DNA of 64,000 nucleotides from Bdellovibrionales bacterium RIFCSPHIGHO2_01_FULL_40_29. GTDB taxonomy: Bacteria; Bdellovibrionota; Bdellovibrionia; Bdellovibrionales; Bdellovibrionaceae. Numbering within the stretch: position 1 is the stretch's first letter; each line of letters opens with the position of its first letter. The position numbers were made by a program, and so were the translations under genes. Below the pieces are notes generated by a model. It made no database searches. It was not told the DNA's origin and saw only the letters and a program-made list of their open reading frames with translations. This document shows positions 1 through 8,316 of this stretch, piece after piece. The DNA is taken from positions 682,001 through 746,000 of the forward strand of contig MEPU01000004.1 in assembly GCA_001771815.1 (NCBI GenBank). Reading direction: 5' to 3'.

Positions 1-541
1 TTGAAAAATCCACTGCCATTGGTACTTGTTTGTTCCACTCTATCCAATCCTTACTATTCCAAATAGTTGGATCCTCAATGTATTCGATATTTTTTGGAAG
101 CTGCTCTATCAATGTATTAAAAGCTTGAGGACTGAGCCGTGAATTGAAATCCAATCGAATTTTTAATTCTGGCATTTTTTGCAAATAAGAAATCAATTGT
201 GGAAAATGCTGATCGCCTTTGACTTTAATAGTCCCTTTTTTTGCGATCGTTTTGTAATCTGTCATTAACGTATTTATAGCAACTGGTCGTGAATCAATCA
301 GACAGATAGAATTTTTTCGAGCTTCTAAATCCCGTTGAGCCAATCTCAAGGCCTGTCGAAAAAGAGGGCCTTTCTGACGAATTTCTTCATCGACACTCAA
401 ATCACCCAAATGGGGCAGTGGTGATATGTCTGCCACGCCCCAATTTTTATTGGCATCTTCGATCTTGAGCAAACAACCAAAATGCGTCCCTGACCCGTCC
501 TGACGCACAAGTTGATATCGTGAATAAAAAATTGAACTCAA
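1..541 (-). CDS. menC: o-succinylbenzoate synthase, 3' end outside window
   Basis: Reading the minus strand from a TTG at 541 gives an open frame that runs out of the window, so the C-terminus is missing. MenC dehydrates SHCHC to o-succinylbenzoate in menaquinone synthesis. Visible enolase-superfamily landmarks are IKVKG (the lysine of the KxK region), then RLDFN, then YIEDP and AVDFS, which hold the metal-binding Asp/Glu residues in the usual order. The TTG overlaps the TGA of menA, so translational coupling is likely. The start is inferred from this overlap and from homologous N-terminal length. No typical Shine-Dalgarno site stands out. Confidence 0.82.
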   Translation of the reverse strand, partial: MSSIFYSRYQLVRQDGSGTHFGCLLKIEDANKNWGVADISPLPHLGDLSVDEEIRQKGPLFRQALRLAQRDLEARKNSICLIDSRPVAINTLMTDYKTIAKKGTIKVKGDQHFPQLISYLQKMPELKIRLDFNSRLSPQAFNTLIEQLPKNIEYIEDPTIWNSKDWIEWNKQVPMAVDFS

Positions 542-1416
542 ATTTGAAATCCAATCGCAATCAAAATACTAAATAATAATCCATAAGCAGAAGATAGTCC
601 TAAATACTTATTATACTGGGCACTCGGTTCCGTACGAAAAATTCGCTTCACTACAAAAAGTCCCAATGGAAATGAAAAAAGTGGAATGATATAAACCCAC
701 CACAATTTTTGATAAAGCCAGTAATAACCCATAATAAATGGCGCAAAACACAAAAATCCGATCCAAATTCGCCCACCTGTTTTACCTAGCCTGACGGCCA
801 ATGTTTTTTTAGAGACAACTCGATCCGTTTCAATATCACGAAGATTATTGATCGCAATCAAAATGGTGCTCAGAAAGCCAATCTGAAAACCCAAAACCAA
901 TGCGCGCTCATCCCAGGTTCCTGTGAGGAGATAATAAAGACCTCCAACAGCAACTAAACCGAAAAATAAAATAACAAAAAGATCTCCCAACCCTCGATAG
1001 GCTAGAGGAAATGGTCCGGAAGTGTATCCATAACCCATCAGCACAGAAACAATTCCAATGATCACAATGGGTAATCCGCCATGAATTACCAATGGAATAC
1101 CCAAAGCAACAGCGGCAGCAAAAAATCCAGTCGCCATCCACATGACTTGCTTGAAAGTAAAAAAACCATGTTGAGTCACACGCATAGGCCCAACTCTCTG
1201 ATCAGTATCGGCGCCCTTTTTAAAATCCATCGCATCATTGACAAAGTTAGTTCCAATTTGAATGCAAAAGCTTGAAAATAAAGCAAATACGACAATCCAC
1301 CACTGAACTTGATGGTACAAGCCATACACCATTCCGGTTGTAGCAATAATGGGAACCGCTGAGGCAGATAAGGTCTTCGGACGCGCTGCTAAAATCCAAG
1401 CTTTTGTTTTTGTCAT
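538..1416 (-). CDS. menA: 1,4-dihydroxy-2-naphthoate polyprenyltransferase
   Basis: A 292-residue UbiA-family membrane prenyltransferase that attaches the isoprenoid tail to DHNA to give demethylmenaquinone. The first Asp-rich motif is NDAMDFKKGAD (residues 60-70), and the following GPMRVTQHG stretch is typical of MenA rather than UbiA. The second motif is LRDIETDRVVSKKT around residue 192, a DxxxD-type site for Mg-pyrophosphate. About eight or nine hydrophobic helices fit the usual 290-300 residue length. It precedes menC on the same strand with overlapping stop and start codons, so the two form a menaquinone operon. Confidence 0.92.
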   Translation of the reverse strand: MTKTKAWILAARPKTLSASAVPIIATTGMVYGLYHQVQWWIVVFALFSSFCIQIGTNFVNDAMDFKKGADTDQRVGPMRVTQHGFFTFKQVMWMATGFFAAAVALGIPLVIHGGLPIVIIGIVSVLMGYGYTSGPFPLAYRGLGDLFVILFFGLVAVGGLYYLLTGTWDERALVLGFQIGFLSTILIAINNLRDIETDRVVSKKTLAVRLGKTGGRIWIGFLCFAPFIMGYYWLYQKLWWVYIIPLFSFPLGLFVVKRIFRTEPSAQYNKYLGLSSAYGLLFSILIAIGFQI

Positions 1417-1471
1417 GGGGACAGATTAACAAAAGTTTGCTAATCTGAGAAGGTTTCTTATAGGAGTTTCC

Positions 1472-2632
1472 ATGATGACATTAGCTGCTATTCTCGGTTT
1501 TTTGGCTGGCGGATCCATAATTGGTTTTGTGGTGTATTCTCGCCTTCGAATTGATATCCAAACGTGGAAAACGAAGTATGAGCTGACTTTGACTAGCAGC
1601 GAAGCCCAAAAGGCAGAAACCAGCACCATGCAAAATCAACTGACATTGCAATTTGAGAATTTGGCTCAGAAGATTTTTGACGAAAAATCTACGAAAATGA
1701 CAGATACAAATTTTCGTCAGTTGACCACATTATTAGACCCGCTCAAAGAGCGCATCAAAGATTTTGAAAAAAAAGTTGAGGACACCTACTCCACCGAGCG
1801 AGCCGAACGTGGTCACCTAAAAGGTGAAATTTCAAAATTGATGGAGTTGAATCAAACAATGTCCAAAGAAGCTCAGAATTTGGCTCTTGCCTTAAAAGGT
1901 GAAAATAAAACCCAGGGCAATTGGGGCGAAATGATTTTAGAAAATATTTTAGAACGCTCTGGACTTCGCAAGGGTGAGGAATTCTTTACTCAAGAAACGC
2001 TGCGCGGCCTTGGCGGAGAAATTCTTCGTCCTGACGTGATTGTTAAACTACCCGATGGAAAACATTTGATTGTGGATTCTAAAATGACTTTAACCGCCTA
2101 TGAGGCATCCGTATCAGCGCCAACAGAACAAGATCGCGAAAAATTTGGTATGGCTCATGTGGATTCATTGAAACGGCATGTCTCTGAATTATCTGATAAA
2201 AAATATCATCTGGCGGATCAAGTTATTTCACCTGACTTTGTTATGCTTTTTATGCCGCTGGAGCCCGCATTTGCTTTGGCTTTTAGATTGAAACCAGATT
2301 TATTTGAGACGGCTTGGGATCGAAACATTGCTATTGTCAGCCCCACGACTCTTCTTACAACGCTCAGAACAGTCGCTTCATTGTGGAAACAAGAACGCCA
2401 GCAGCGCAATGCGCTTGAAATTGCAAAACGTGGTGGCGAGCTTTATGACAAGTTTGCAGGAATTGTGAAAGATTTAGAGACTTTAGGCGATCGAATGAAT
2501 TCGGCTCAAAAAACTCATTCGGAAATCATGGGTAAAATTTCAACAGGTCGCGGAAACTTAATCACTCAGGTTGAAAAACTCAAAGAACTCGGCGCCAAAG
2601 CTGAAAAAACATTACCAACAATGATCGACTAG
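1472..2632 (+). CDS. rmuC: RmuC-family DNA recombination protein
   Basis: A 386-residue protein with one N-terminal membrane helix (about residues 3-22), a long charged coiled coil to about residue 135, and the RmuC core carrying GNWGEMILENILERSGL near residue 150 and LRPDVIVKLPDGKHLIVDSK near residue 190. The core belongs to the PD-(D/E)xK nuclease superfamily, and the DVIV..VDSK arrangement fits its active site. RmuC limits DNA inversions between short repeats in E. coli. Two ATG codons are adjacent at the start. The gene stands alone between the divergent menA and the convergent ABC gene, only 4 bases from the latter's stop. Confidence 0.88.
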   Translation: MMTLAAILGFLAGGSIIGFVVYSRLRIDIQTWKTKYELTLTSSEAQKAETSTMQNQLTLQFENLAQKIFDEKSTKMTDTNFRQLTTLLDPLKERIKDFEKKVEDTYSTERAERGHLKGEISKLMELNQTMSKEAQNLALALKGENKTQGNWGEMILENILERSGLRKGEEFFTQETLRGLGGEILRPDVIVKLPDGKHLIVDSKMTLTAYEASVSAPTEQDREKFGMAHVDSLKRHVSELSDKKYHLADQVISPDFVMLFMPLEPAFALAFRLKPDLFETAWDRNIAIVSPTTLLTTLRTVASLWKQERQQRNALEIAKRGGELYDKFAGIVKDLETLGDRMNSAQKTHSEIMGKISTGRGNLITQVEKLKELGAKAEKTLPTMID

Positions 2633-2636
2633 TCTT

Positions 2637-5600
2637 CTAAATAATCTGACCATTTTGCAGCTCGATGACCATGTCATATCCATCGAGCGTTGACAGCCGA
2701 TGGGCAATCGTAACCAATGTAATTCCCTCGAGTGAGTTACGAATAACTTTTTGAACCATAGCATCTGTTTCGACATCGACACTGGCTGTAGCCTCATCCA
2801 AGAATATAATTTTAACTTTCATCAAAAGAGCTCGCGCCAAGCAAATCAGTTGTCGCTGACCTTGTGAAAGATTAGCGCCACCCTCTGCAACTTTAAATTG
2901 AAGCTGATCCTGAAGTCGTCGTACAAAACCATCTAAAGAAACCTTCTTCAAAACGCTCCATATTTCATCATCAGTCACTTCATTGTAGCGATCTATATTG
3001 CTTCGCAAAGTTCCCATAAATAAATTTGGATCCTGAGGAATCACCGCCAAATTTTTCCTCAAAGTTTCTAGTGGCAAACGTTGTATAGAATGCCCACTCA
3101 TCAAAATATCACCAGATTCAATTTCAACAAAGCGATAGACTGTCTGAAAAATTGTAGATTTGCCTGACCCGGTCCGCCCGATCAAGCCTGCCCGAGCCCC
3201 CGAGGGAATTTTAAAACTGACATTTTTTAACACGAGCGGCAAATGATCAGCATAACGAACATTCACGTTCTTGAACTCTAAATCCCCTGTTGTCGGCCAC
3301 AACGGGGGCGCTGGCCTTAGATCTTTGGTTTGTTCGTTGGGTAATGACGAGTAGAACTTCAAACGCTCTACCGAGGTCATACGCGATTCCAAGTCAGAAA
3401 AAATACGCACACCCCAATTCAAATGACGCCAAAAATCCATGGCATACAAAGTCACAAGACCAGCAACCCCTGCCGTGATGAATCCCTTGTGACTGCTATA
3501 GACAATCATTAGTCCCGTGAGCACTGAAATTGTGGCTCCAATAATCGGGATGCGTGCCGAGAACCAACGATTCACCATATAGTGCGTGTAAAACATCTGT
3601 GCTGAATTTTTCAATTTCAAGTAGAACTGATTCATGGCCCATTCATTTTGATGAAACGCACGGATAACGTGCAAGCCCTGAACTGTTTCTTTAAAATGAG
3701 CATAACGTGGCGACCTGGCCAACGAATCCAATCTTTTGACCTCGCGAGCCACCCGTCGATAATCATTCTGAATACGATAATAGACCCAAAGCACTGGAAA
3801 AATAAAAAAAATGACCATCGGTAAAACAAAAACAATCAACAAAAACGAGCTCAAAACATGGAAAAAGGCGTGGATTGTGTGATCAAAGCTCCACTGCAAA
3901 TGCACATCGACCGATTCAACATCTCGGGAAAATCGTTGTAAAATTCTTCCAACCGGAGTGCTATCAAAAAAACGTATTCGTGTGAACATCACAGAATGCA
4001 GCATAGAATCATGAAAAAATATTCCAGCCTTAATACCTCGCGAAGTCCAAAAAGAATTGCTCATGTATGTCAGCAACATAGTCAGCAAGCCCAGCAACCC
4101 ATAAATTAAAATAATTTTCAATGGCTCTAATCCATCCATTCCATTGGATTGTGATAACCAAAATTTTTGAAGCATTGGAGTCGCAACAACTCCAATTGCC
4201 CCAAAAAGTAATCCAAAAAGAATCCAATTTCGCAAAGGACCCTGGCCCCCAAGAGCTTTGATATAATCCAAATACACCGATTTTTCAACCGCACCTACCG
4301 CACGATCTTCATCATCCGTAATTCGTGATTCGACTGATGCTAAAGTTGTGCTTGTGGATGTTTCCGCTTTAGTATTCAAATCTATTATTTTTTCTAAACT
4401 TTTATTGGATTCATGAGTTTGCAAAAATTTCTGAAAAGGTGCACACGTTTTTAAAAGATAATCATATGTTCCAATGAAGTGCTCACCCTCATTCAAAAAA
4501 AGAATTTGATCAAATTGAATCAATGATTCCAAACGATGCGTGACCATGATTCGAGTTTTGCTTTTCCATAAACCAAAAAGCAACCGATCACATAGCAAGG
4601 ATTCGGTTTGGGGGTCCACTGCGGACAAAGGATCATCCAGTAGCAGTATTTCCGCATCTGCATAGGCTGCACGCGCCAGCGATACGCGCTGCTTTTGACC
4701 ACCGGAAAGATTAACACCTTTCTCTCCGATCTCTGTCTCAAGACCTGCTGGCCAAGCATACAAGTCATACTCCAACACTGAGGCGTGCAAAATATCTTTT
4801 ATTTTTTGATCGTCATTAGCTTTGCCAAATAAAATATTCTCACGAAGTGATGAATTCACAATAAATGCATCTTGTGGAACATATGCTTGCTGAAGTGGTT
4901 GTTGAAATCGAATTTCTCCAGTTCGTAAACTCTCTTCAGAAAGGAGCAATTGCAAAATTGTTGTTTTTCCACTACCTACAGGACCAACAATGGCCAATGA
5001 TTGCCCTTGCTTGATATTCAAACTCAAATTCGTTAATAAATTTCTTTGATCTGGATAGGAAAATGAAGCCTGAGCTATTTCAATTAAATTGCTTTGCAGA
5101 TTAAAGTATTTTGAATGCTGAGGAACTTGTTCCGATTTTAAGAACTTAATAATTCGATCCGAACTGACCGCGACATTAATTAAACGACTCATGAACTTTG
5201 ACAGGCTTCCAAAGTGGTCTTCCATGATTGAAAATATTGAAATACATGTGAAGATCAGTGCGATATCAATCGATTGCCCTCGCAGAACATGAGTTAGCAA
5301 TGCGGCAAACAGCACAATCGAAGTGATTGAAGTGTAAATAAGTCCCCAAAGAATTTCAGATCGCGCCAATCGATACCGAAAATCCAACTCTTGACGACGC
5401 ACGTCTCCAACCTCATCAAGTACACTTTTTTCCCAGACAAAGTATTTTACAACACGGATAGCATTCATCACCTGAGTCATTAACGTCATTCGTTGATCAC
5501 GATAAGCCATCATCTGCTCTTCCAAATGCATAAAGCTTTTTGACAATTTCTGCGTCAATGGAACCAGGAAAATCATCACAAGCAATGCGACTGCGGCAGA

Positions 5601-6227
5601 CCAACCGATAAAGTAAAAAAGTGAAATCGTACATCCGACCAATAAAATCAACGCATTGGATAAGTCGATCGTCACAATGGATGAGTCCGCAATTGCATCC
5701 GAATCACTGCTCATGTAATTAACAATATCTCCGACTTGAAATTTATTCTTTGCAGACGACGATAATTTTAATGCATGCGAAAATATTTTTTTATTTACAA
5801 TATTCGTCGTGATTTGATTGAACTGCAGTGTGGTGTGAAAATAATGTTGAATAATAAGCCCATGGCCCCCACCACAAAGTCCAAACCCCAACGCAAAAAG
5901 AACCAACTCGATTAAATCCACTTGAGAAAAATGACCTTTTTGAAGTCGTGTTATAAATCCATGAACTAAAAACGGTGTTGAAAAAGCAAAAATACTGGCT
6001 GCAATTTGAAAAGCAACAGCTCGGCGAGTTGTTGGCCACGAAACCTTCGCCAGTGAACGTAAAAATTTCTTCCGATCATTCCAATCCAACTGGTCTTCAC
6101 GCCACGGAATAGATTCTGGATTTAAGTGAGCAGGTAAATCTAAACGATCTGACGCTTGAACAACGCGTGTTCTTCCAATTTGAATTAGGGCTTTGGATTT
6201 ACTGAAAAGGATGTCTGGAAAAGGCAT
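2637..6227 (-). CDS. Full-length ABCC (MRP)-type ABC exporter
   Basis: A 1196-residue single-chain exporter in the order TMD1-NBD1-linker-TMD2-NBD2. NBD1 has Walker A GPVGSGKTT (about 414), signature LSGGQKQR (about 506) and Walker B LLLDDPLSAVD. NBD2 has GRTGSGKST (about 1015), LSQGQRQL (about 1118) and IIFLDEATASVD. The Asp replacing the catalytic Glu after Walker B in NBD1, with a normal Glu in NBD2, is the asymmetric site pattern of the ABCC/MRP family. So is the GAVEKSVYLDYIKALGG linker before TMD2. Bacterial exporters are usually half-transporters, so this layout is unusual. It follows fliW closely (18 bases). The substrate cannot be read from sequence. Confidence 0.92.
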   Translation of the reverse strand: MPFPDILFSKSKALIQIGRTRVVQASDRLDLPAHLNPESIPWREDQLDWNDRKKFLRSLAKVSWPTTRRAVAFQIAASIFAFSTPFLVHGFITRLQKGHFSQVDLIELVLFALGFGLCGGGHGLIIQHYFHTTLQFNQITTNIVNKKIFSHALKLSSSAKNKFQVGDIVNYMSSDSDAIADSSIVTIDLSNALILLVGCTISLFYFIGWSAAVALLVMIFLVPLTQKLSKSFMHLEEQMMAYRDQRMTLMTQVMNAIRVVKYFVWEKSVLDEVGDVRRQELDFRYRLARSEILWGLIYTSITSIVLFAALLTHVLRGQSIDIALIFTCISIFSIMEDHFGSLSKFMSRLINVAVSSDRIIKFLKSEQVPQHSKYFNLQSNLIEIAQASFSYPDQRNLLTNLSLNIKQGQSLAIVGPVGSGKTTILQLLLSEESLRTGEIRFQQPLQQAYVPQDAFIVNSSLRENILFGKANDDQKIKDILHASVLEYDLYAWPAGLETEIGEKGVNLSGGQKQRVSLARAAYADAEILLLDDPLSAVDPQTESLLCDRLLFGLWKSKTRIMVTHRLESLIQFDQILFLNEGEHFIGTYDYLLKTCAPFQKFLQTHESNKSLEKIIDLNTKAETSTSTTLASVESRITDDEDRAVGAVEKSVYLDYIKALGGQGPLRNWILFGLLFGAIGVVATPMLQKFWLSQSNGMDGLEPLKIILIYGLLGLLTMLLTYMSNSFWTSRGIKAGIFFHDSMLHSVMFTRIRFFDSTPVGRILQRFSRDVESVDVHLQWSFDHTIHAFFHVLSSFLLIVFVLPMVIFFIFPVLWVYYRIQNDYRRVAREVKRLDSLARSPRYAHFKETVQGLHVIRAFHQNEWAMNQFYLKLKNSAQMFYTHYMVNRWFSARIPIIGATISVLTGLMIVYSSHKGFITAGVAGLVTLYAMDFWRHLNWGVRIFSDLESRMTSVERLKFYSSLPNEQTKDLRPAPPLWPTTGDLEFKNVNVRYADHLPLVLKNVSFKIPSGARAGLIGRTGSGKSTIFQTVYRFVEIESGDILMSGHSIQRLPLETLRKNLAVIPQDPNLFMGTLRSNIDRYNEVTDDEIWSVLKKVSLDGFVRRLQDQLQFKVAEGGANLSQGQRQLICLARALLMKVKIIFLDEATASVDVETDAMVQKVIRNSLEGITLVTIAHRLSTLDGYDMVIELQNGQII

Positions 6228-6245
6228 CCGACTAGAATCAATGAA

Positions 6246-6779
6246 TTACATTTCTTGGTCAACAGACCCTTTGTCAGAAATTTTAACAGCAATATCCAAC
6301 TGCCGACCCTGGCTCTTAATGGTCGACTGTGGAAACTGCACAACCCGACTTTGCAATTTTGTAAAAATAGGCTCTTTGATGGCCAAATGATTGTCTTGCA
6401 ACACGCATTGACGAGCAATCTTTGCAGTCTGATTAATAATAATCGGAGCTTTGATATTTGCAGTCATCTGAGTGGGATCATCTGGAATTGTTATAATATT
6501 AAAGAAAAATGCGGACTCCGTTGTTGCCAACTTCAAACCTTCGAGATCATTGCGATTTAAAGCGACACTGTACTTGTGACCAAAAATTTCTGGTTCTAAT
6601 ACGGGAAATGCTACAGTTGGCAATTCACAGCTTTGAAGCCATGCAAAGATGTCATCATGTGGATCATCAAGCAAAACGAATTCACGCAAATCCTTAAAGC
6701 CTAAAAGGCCTTCGGGGAAGGTTATAACGTCGTCGATTTTGAGCTCCACGAGTCCAAATCGAGATGTTTTTATAACCAC
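6246..6779 (-). CDS. fliW: Flagellar assembly factor FliW, CsrA antagonist
   Basis: A 177-residue FliW homologue: ITFPEGLLGFKDLREFVLL near the N-terminus is the family hallmark. In Bacillus and Campylobacter, FliW binds flagellin and sequesters CsrA, linking flagellin level to translation. The start is the GTG at 6779, preceded by GGAGG. An ATG two bases upstream in another frame opens only a three-codon ORF. Its position directly after csrA agrees with the known partnership. The C-terminal third is slightly longer than in Bacillus FliW. Confidence 0.93.
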   Translation of the reverse strand: MVIKTSRFGLVELKIDDVITFPEGLLGFKDLREFVLLDDPHDDIFAWLQSCELPTVAFPVLEPEIFGHKYSVALNRNDLEGLKLATTESAFFFNIITIPDDPTQMTANIKAPIIINQTAKIARQCVLQDNHLAIKEPIFTKLQSRVVQFPQSTIKSQGRQLDIAVKISDKGSVDQEM

Positions 6780-6780
6780 A

Positions 6781-6906
6781 TGACCTCCTGCTGATAATTA
6801 AGACATATCAAAGCTGCTTGATGGTTAATAAAATTCTGGACCTAAATCGAGGTCACTTCAATTTTTTTTTTAAATGACGCGGATGTTAAGAAAACGAATT
6901 TTAATT
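6781..6906 (-). promoter_or_regulatory. csrA-fliW intergenic region with dyad
   Basis: This 126-base spacer contains a long A-tract on the minus strand and a short dyad, GACCT-N6-AGGTC at 6839-6854. The tract precedes the dyad in transcript order, so it is not a normal intrinsic terminator. A GGAGG Shine-Dalgarno site lies just before fliW and includes a GGA trinucleotide of the kind CsrA binds, so translational feedback is possible but not shown. Confidence 0.35.
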
Positions 6907-7137
6907 TTATTCGGGCTTTAACAATTTAGAAACGTCTTTTATACGATCTGAACTGACTTGAACGGACTGTTCGTTCTGATCTTGAATCGCTAAATAAACT
7001 TCTTCACGGTGGATCTTAGTGTCCTTAGGAGCTTCAATTCCAAGACGGACTTGCTTACCCTTAATCTGAACAACTCGAATTTTGATGTGATCATCGATCG
7101 CAATCGACTCACCTAACTTCCTTGTAAGAACGAGCAT
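6907..7137 (-). CDS. csrA: Carbon storage regulator CsrA
   Basis: A 76-residue RNA-binding dimer that represses translation by covering GGA-containing leaders. The N-terminus MLVLTRKLGESIAI and the segment QVRLGIEAPKDTKIHREEVY match the family, including the RNA-contacting arginines at both ends of the fold. The C-terminal tail is about 15 residues longer than the 61-residue E. coli protein, as in FliW-regulated CsrA proteins. It sits between flgL and fliW in the flagellar block. Its leader holds a short hairpin and two GGA motifs, one being the ribosome-binding site. Confidence 0.96.
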   Translation of the reverse strand: MLVLTRKLGESIAIDDHIKIRVVQIKGKQVRLGIEAPKDTKIHREEVYLAIQDQNEQSVQVSSDRIKDVSKLLKPE

Positions 7138-7183
7138 GACGAAAACTCCTTTTCATCCGTGCATCAAATGGTGCACATACCAT

Positions 7184-7210
7184 ATATCGGTTTGATCGTG
7201 GCGGAAGTTA
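7184..7210 (-). promoter_or_regulatory. Possible sigma-28-type promoter before csrA
   Basis: On the minus strand, TAACTTCC and ACCGATAT are separated by 11 bases, compared with the flagellar sigma-28 consensus TAAAGTTT-N11-GCCGATAA. The -10 core CCGATA is exact while the -35 half is weak. The position in the flgL-csrA gap supports class 3 flagellar expression of csrA-fliW, but this rests on pattern matching only. Confidence 0.35.
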
Positions 7211-7220
7211 AATATTTGTT

Positions 7221-8300
7221 CTACCTCAGAAAGTCAAGAAGGCTCGCGCTCATTAACTTGCTTGAAGTTTCTAATGTGGACTTTAAAGTCGTGTCGGATT
7301 TGTTCAAATCTGTCATAACCTGAAATAAATCAGCATCTTCTAGATAAGAATTGTTAACTTTATTATCGACTATGGTCTTTTGAATGCCATCAGATGTAGC
7401 ATTTAGTTGATTAACGCGACCACCAACCTCGGCTCGCGCCAAATTGATTTGGCTCAACGCCTGGTCCAATGGCTCAAGTGCATCTTGAATGCCGTACTTA
7501 TCATTAGCCTTCAAGGCGACTTCTAGCCCCTGAAGAAGATTAAAAATATTAACACCCGTGCCACCTGTGACGGGATCATTTTTACCCAAACGCTGAACTC
7601 TTCCCACACTTGCTGGGCCTCGTGTTTCGATTCGATGCTCGTTTTGCTCTTCGTTTAAAAATTCGCGTTCTGCCTCGGAAACTTTATAATTCTGCAAGTC
7701 TTCAACACTTTGTGGAGTTTCCCGACTTGGCTTAATTGTTCCATCGCCGCCCAAACCCTTACCCAAGAAGACTTTATCTCCGGATAAATTCATGGCCACG
7801 AATTTTCCTTTGTTCGTTGCGATCTTAATTTCGCCATCATCGCCACTGTATTCTCCGTCATTGCCAAACGGACGCACCAATGTTTTATGACCACTGAATA
7901 AGTAACGATCCCCCACTTGGCGATTCGACATTTCAACAAGAGAATTGTAAATTTGCTCCACTTCAGCAGCAATCATTTCACGCGGAGTTCCGCCATTGGT
8001 ATCACTGGCGCCTTGAATTGCCAGTTCTTTTGCTCGAACAATATTCTCAGTCAACTGAGATAAAACAGCCTCTGTGGTTTCTAAGAATAATTTTGCTCCA
8101 TTTACTCCGCGATCAAACTGCTCTAAATTTTTATTCTCTGTACGATTGGCCAATACTTTTGCTGCACCAACTGGATCATCCGAAGGCTTAGTGATTTTTT
8201 TCCCAGAAGAGGCTTGATTCTGCAAAGTCGCCAATTCAGAACGGCTTTTCTGAATATTATTCAAAACTTGTGTTTGATTCATTTTATCAGTTACACGCAT
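7221..8300 (-). CDS. flgL: Flagellar hook-associated protein 3
   Basis: A 359-residue hook-filament junction protein, secreted through the flagellar export apparatus. The flagellin-type N-terminus includes RSELATLQNQASSGKKITKPSDDPVGA, and the C-terminus has the paired helix ending LETSSKLMSASLLDFLR, both needed for axial coiled-coil packing. Residues of about 140-250 form a variable middle. It lies 16 bases after flgK, the standard order. It resembles flagellin, but the length, the neighbour and the lack of a large hypervariable domain argue for FlgL. Confidence 0.92.
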   Translation of the reverse strand: MRVTDKMNQTQVLNNIQKSRSELATLQNQASSGKKITKPSDDPVGAAKVLANRTENKNLEQFDRGVNGAKLFLETTEAVLSQLTENIVRAKELAIQGASDTNGGTPREMIAAEVEQIYNSLVEMSNRQVGDRYLFSGHKTLVRPFGNDGEYSGDDGEIKIATNKGKFVAMNLSGDKVFLGKGLGGDGTIKPSRETPQSVEDLQNYKVSEAEREFLNEEQNEHRIETRGPASVGRVQRLGKNDPVTGGTGVNIFNLLQGLEVALKANDKYGIQDALEPLDQALSQINLARAEVGGRVNQLNATSDGIQKTIVDNKVNNSYLEDADLFQVMTDLNKSDTTLKSTLETSSKLMSASLLDFLR

Positions 8301-8316
8301 TGATAACGCCTATTCC

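Noticed and set aside
6255-6560. 101-codon plus-strand frame within fliW
   Set aside because: It lies wholly antisense to a well-supported gene, with no ribosome-binding site or family features.
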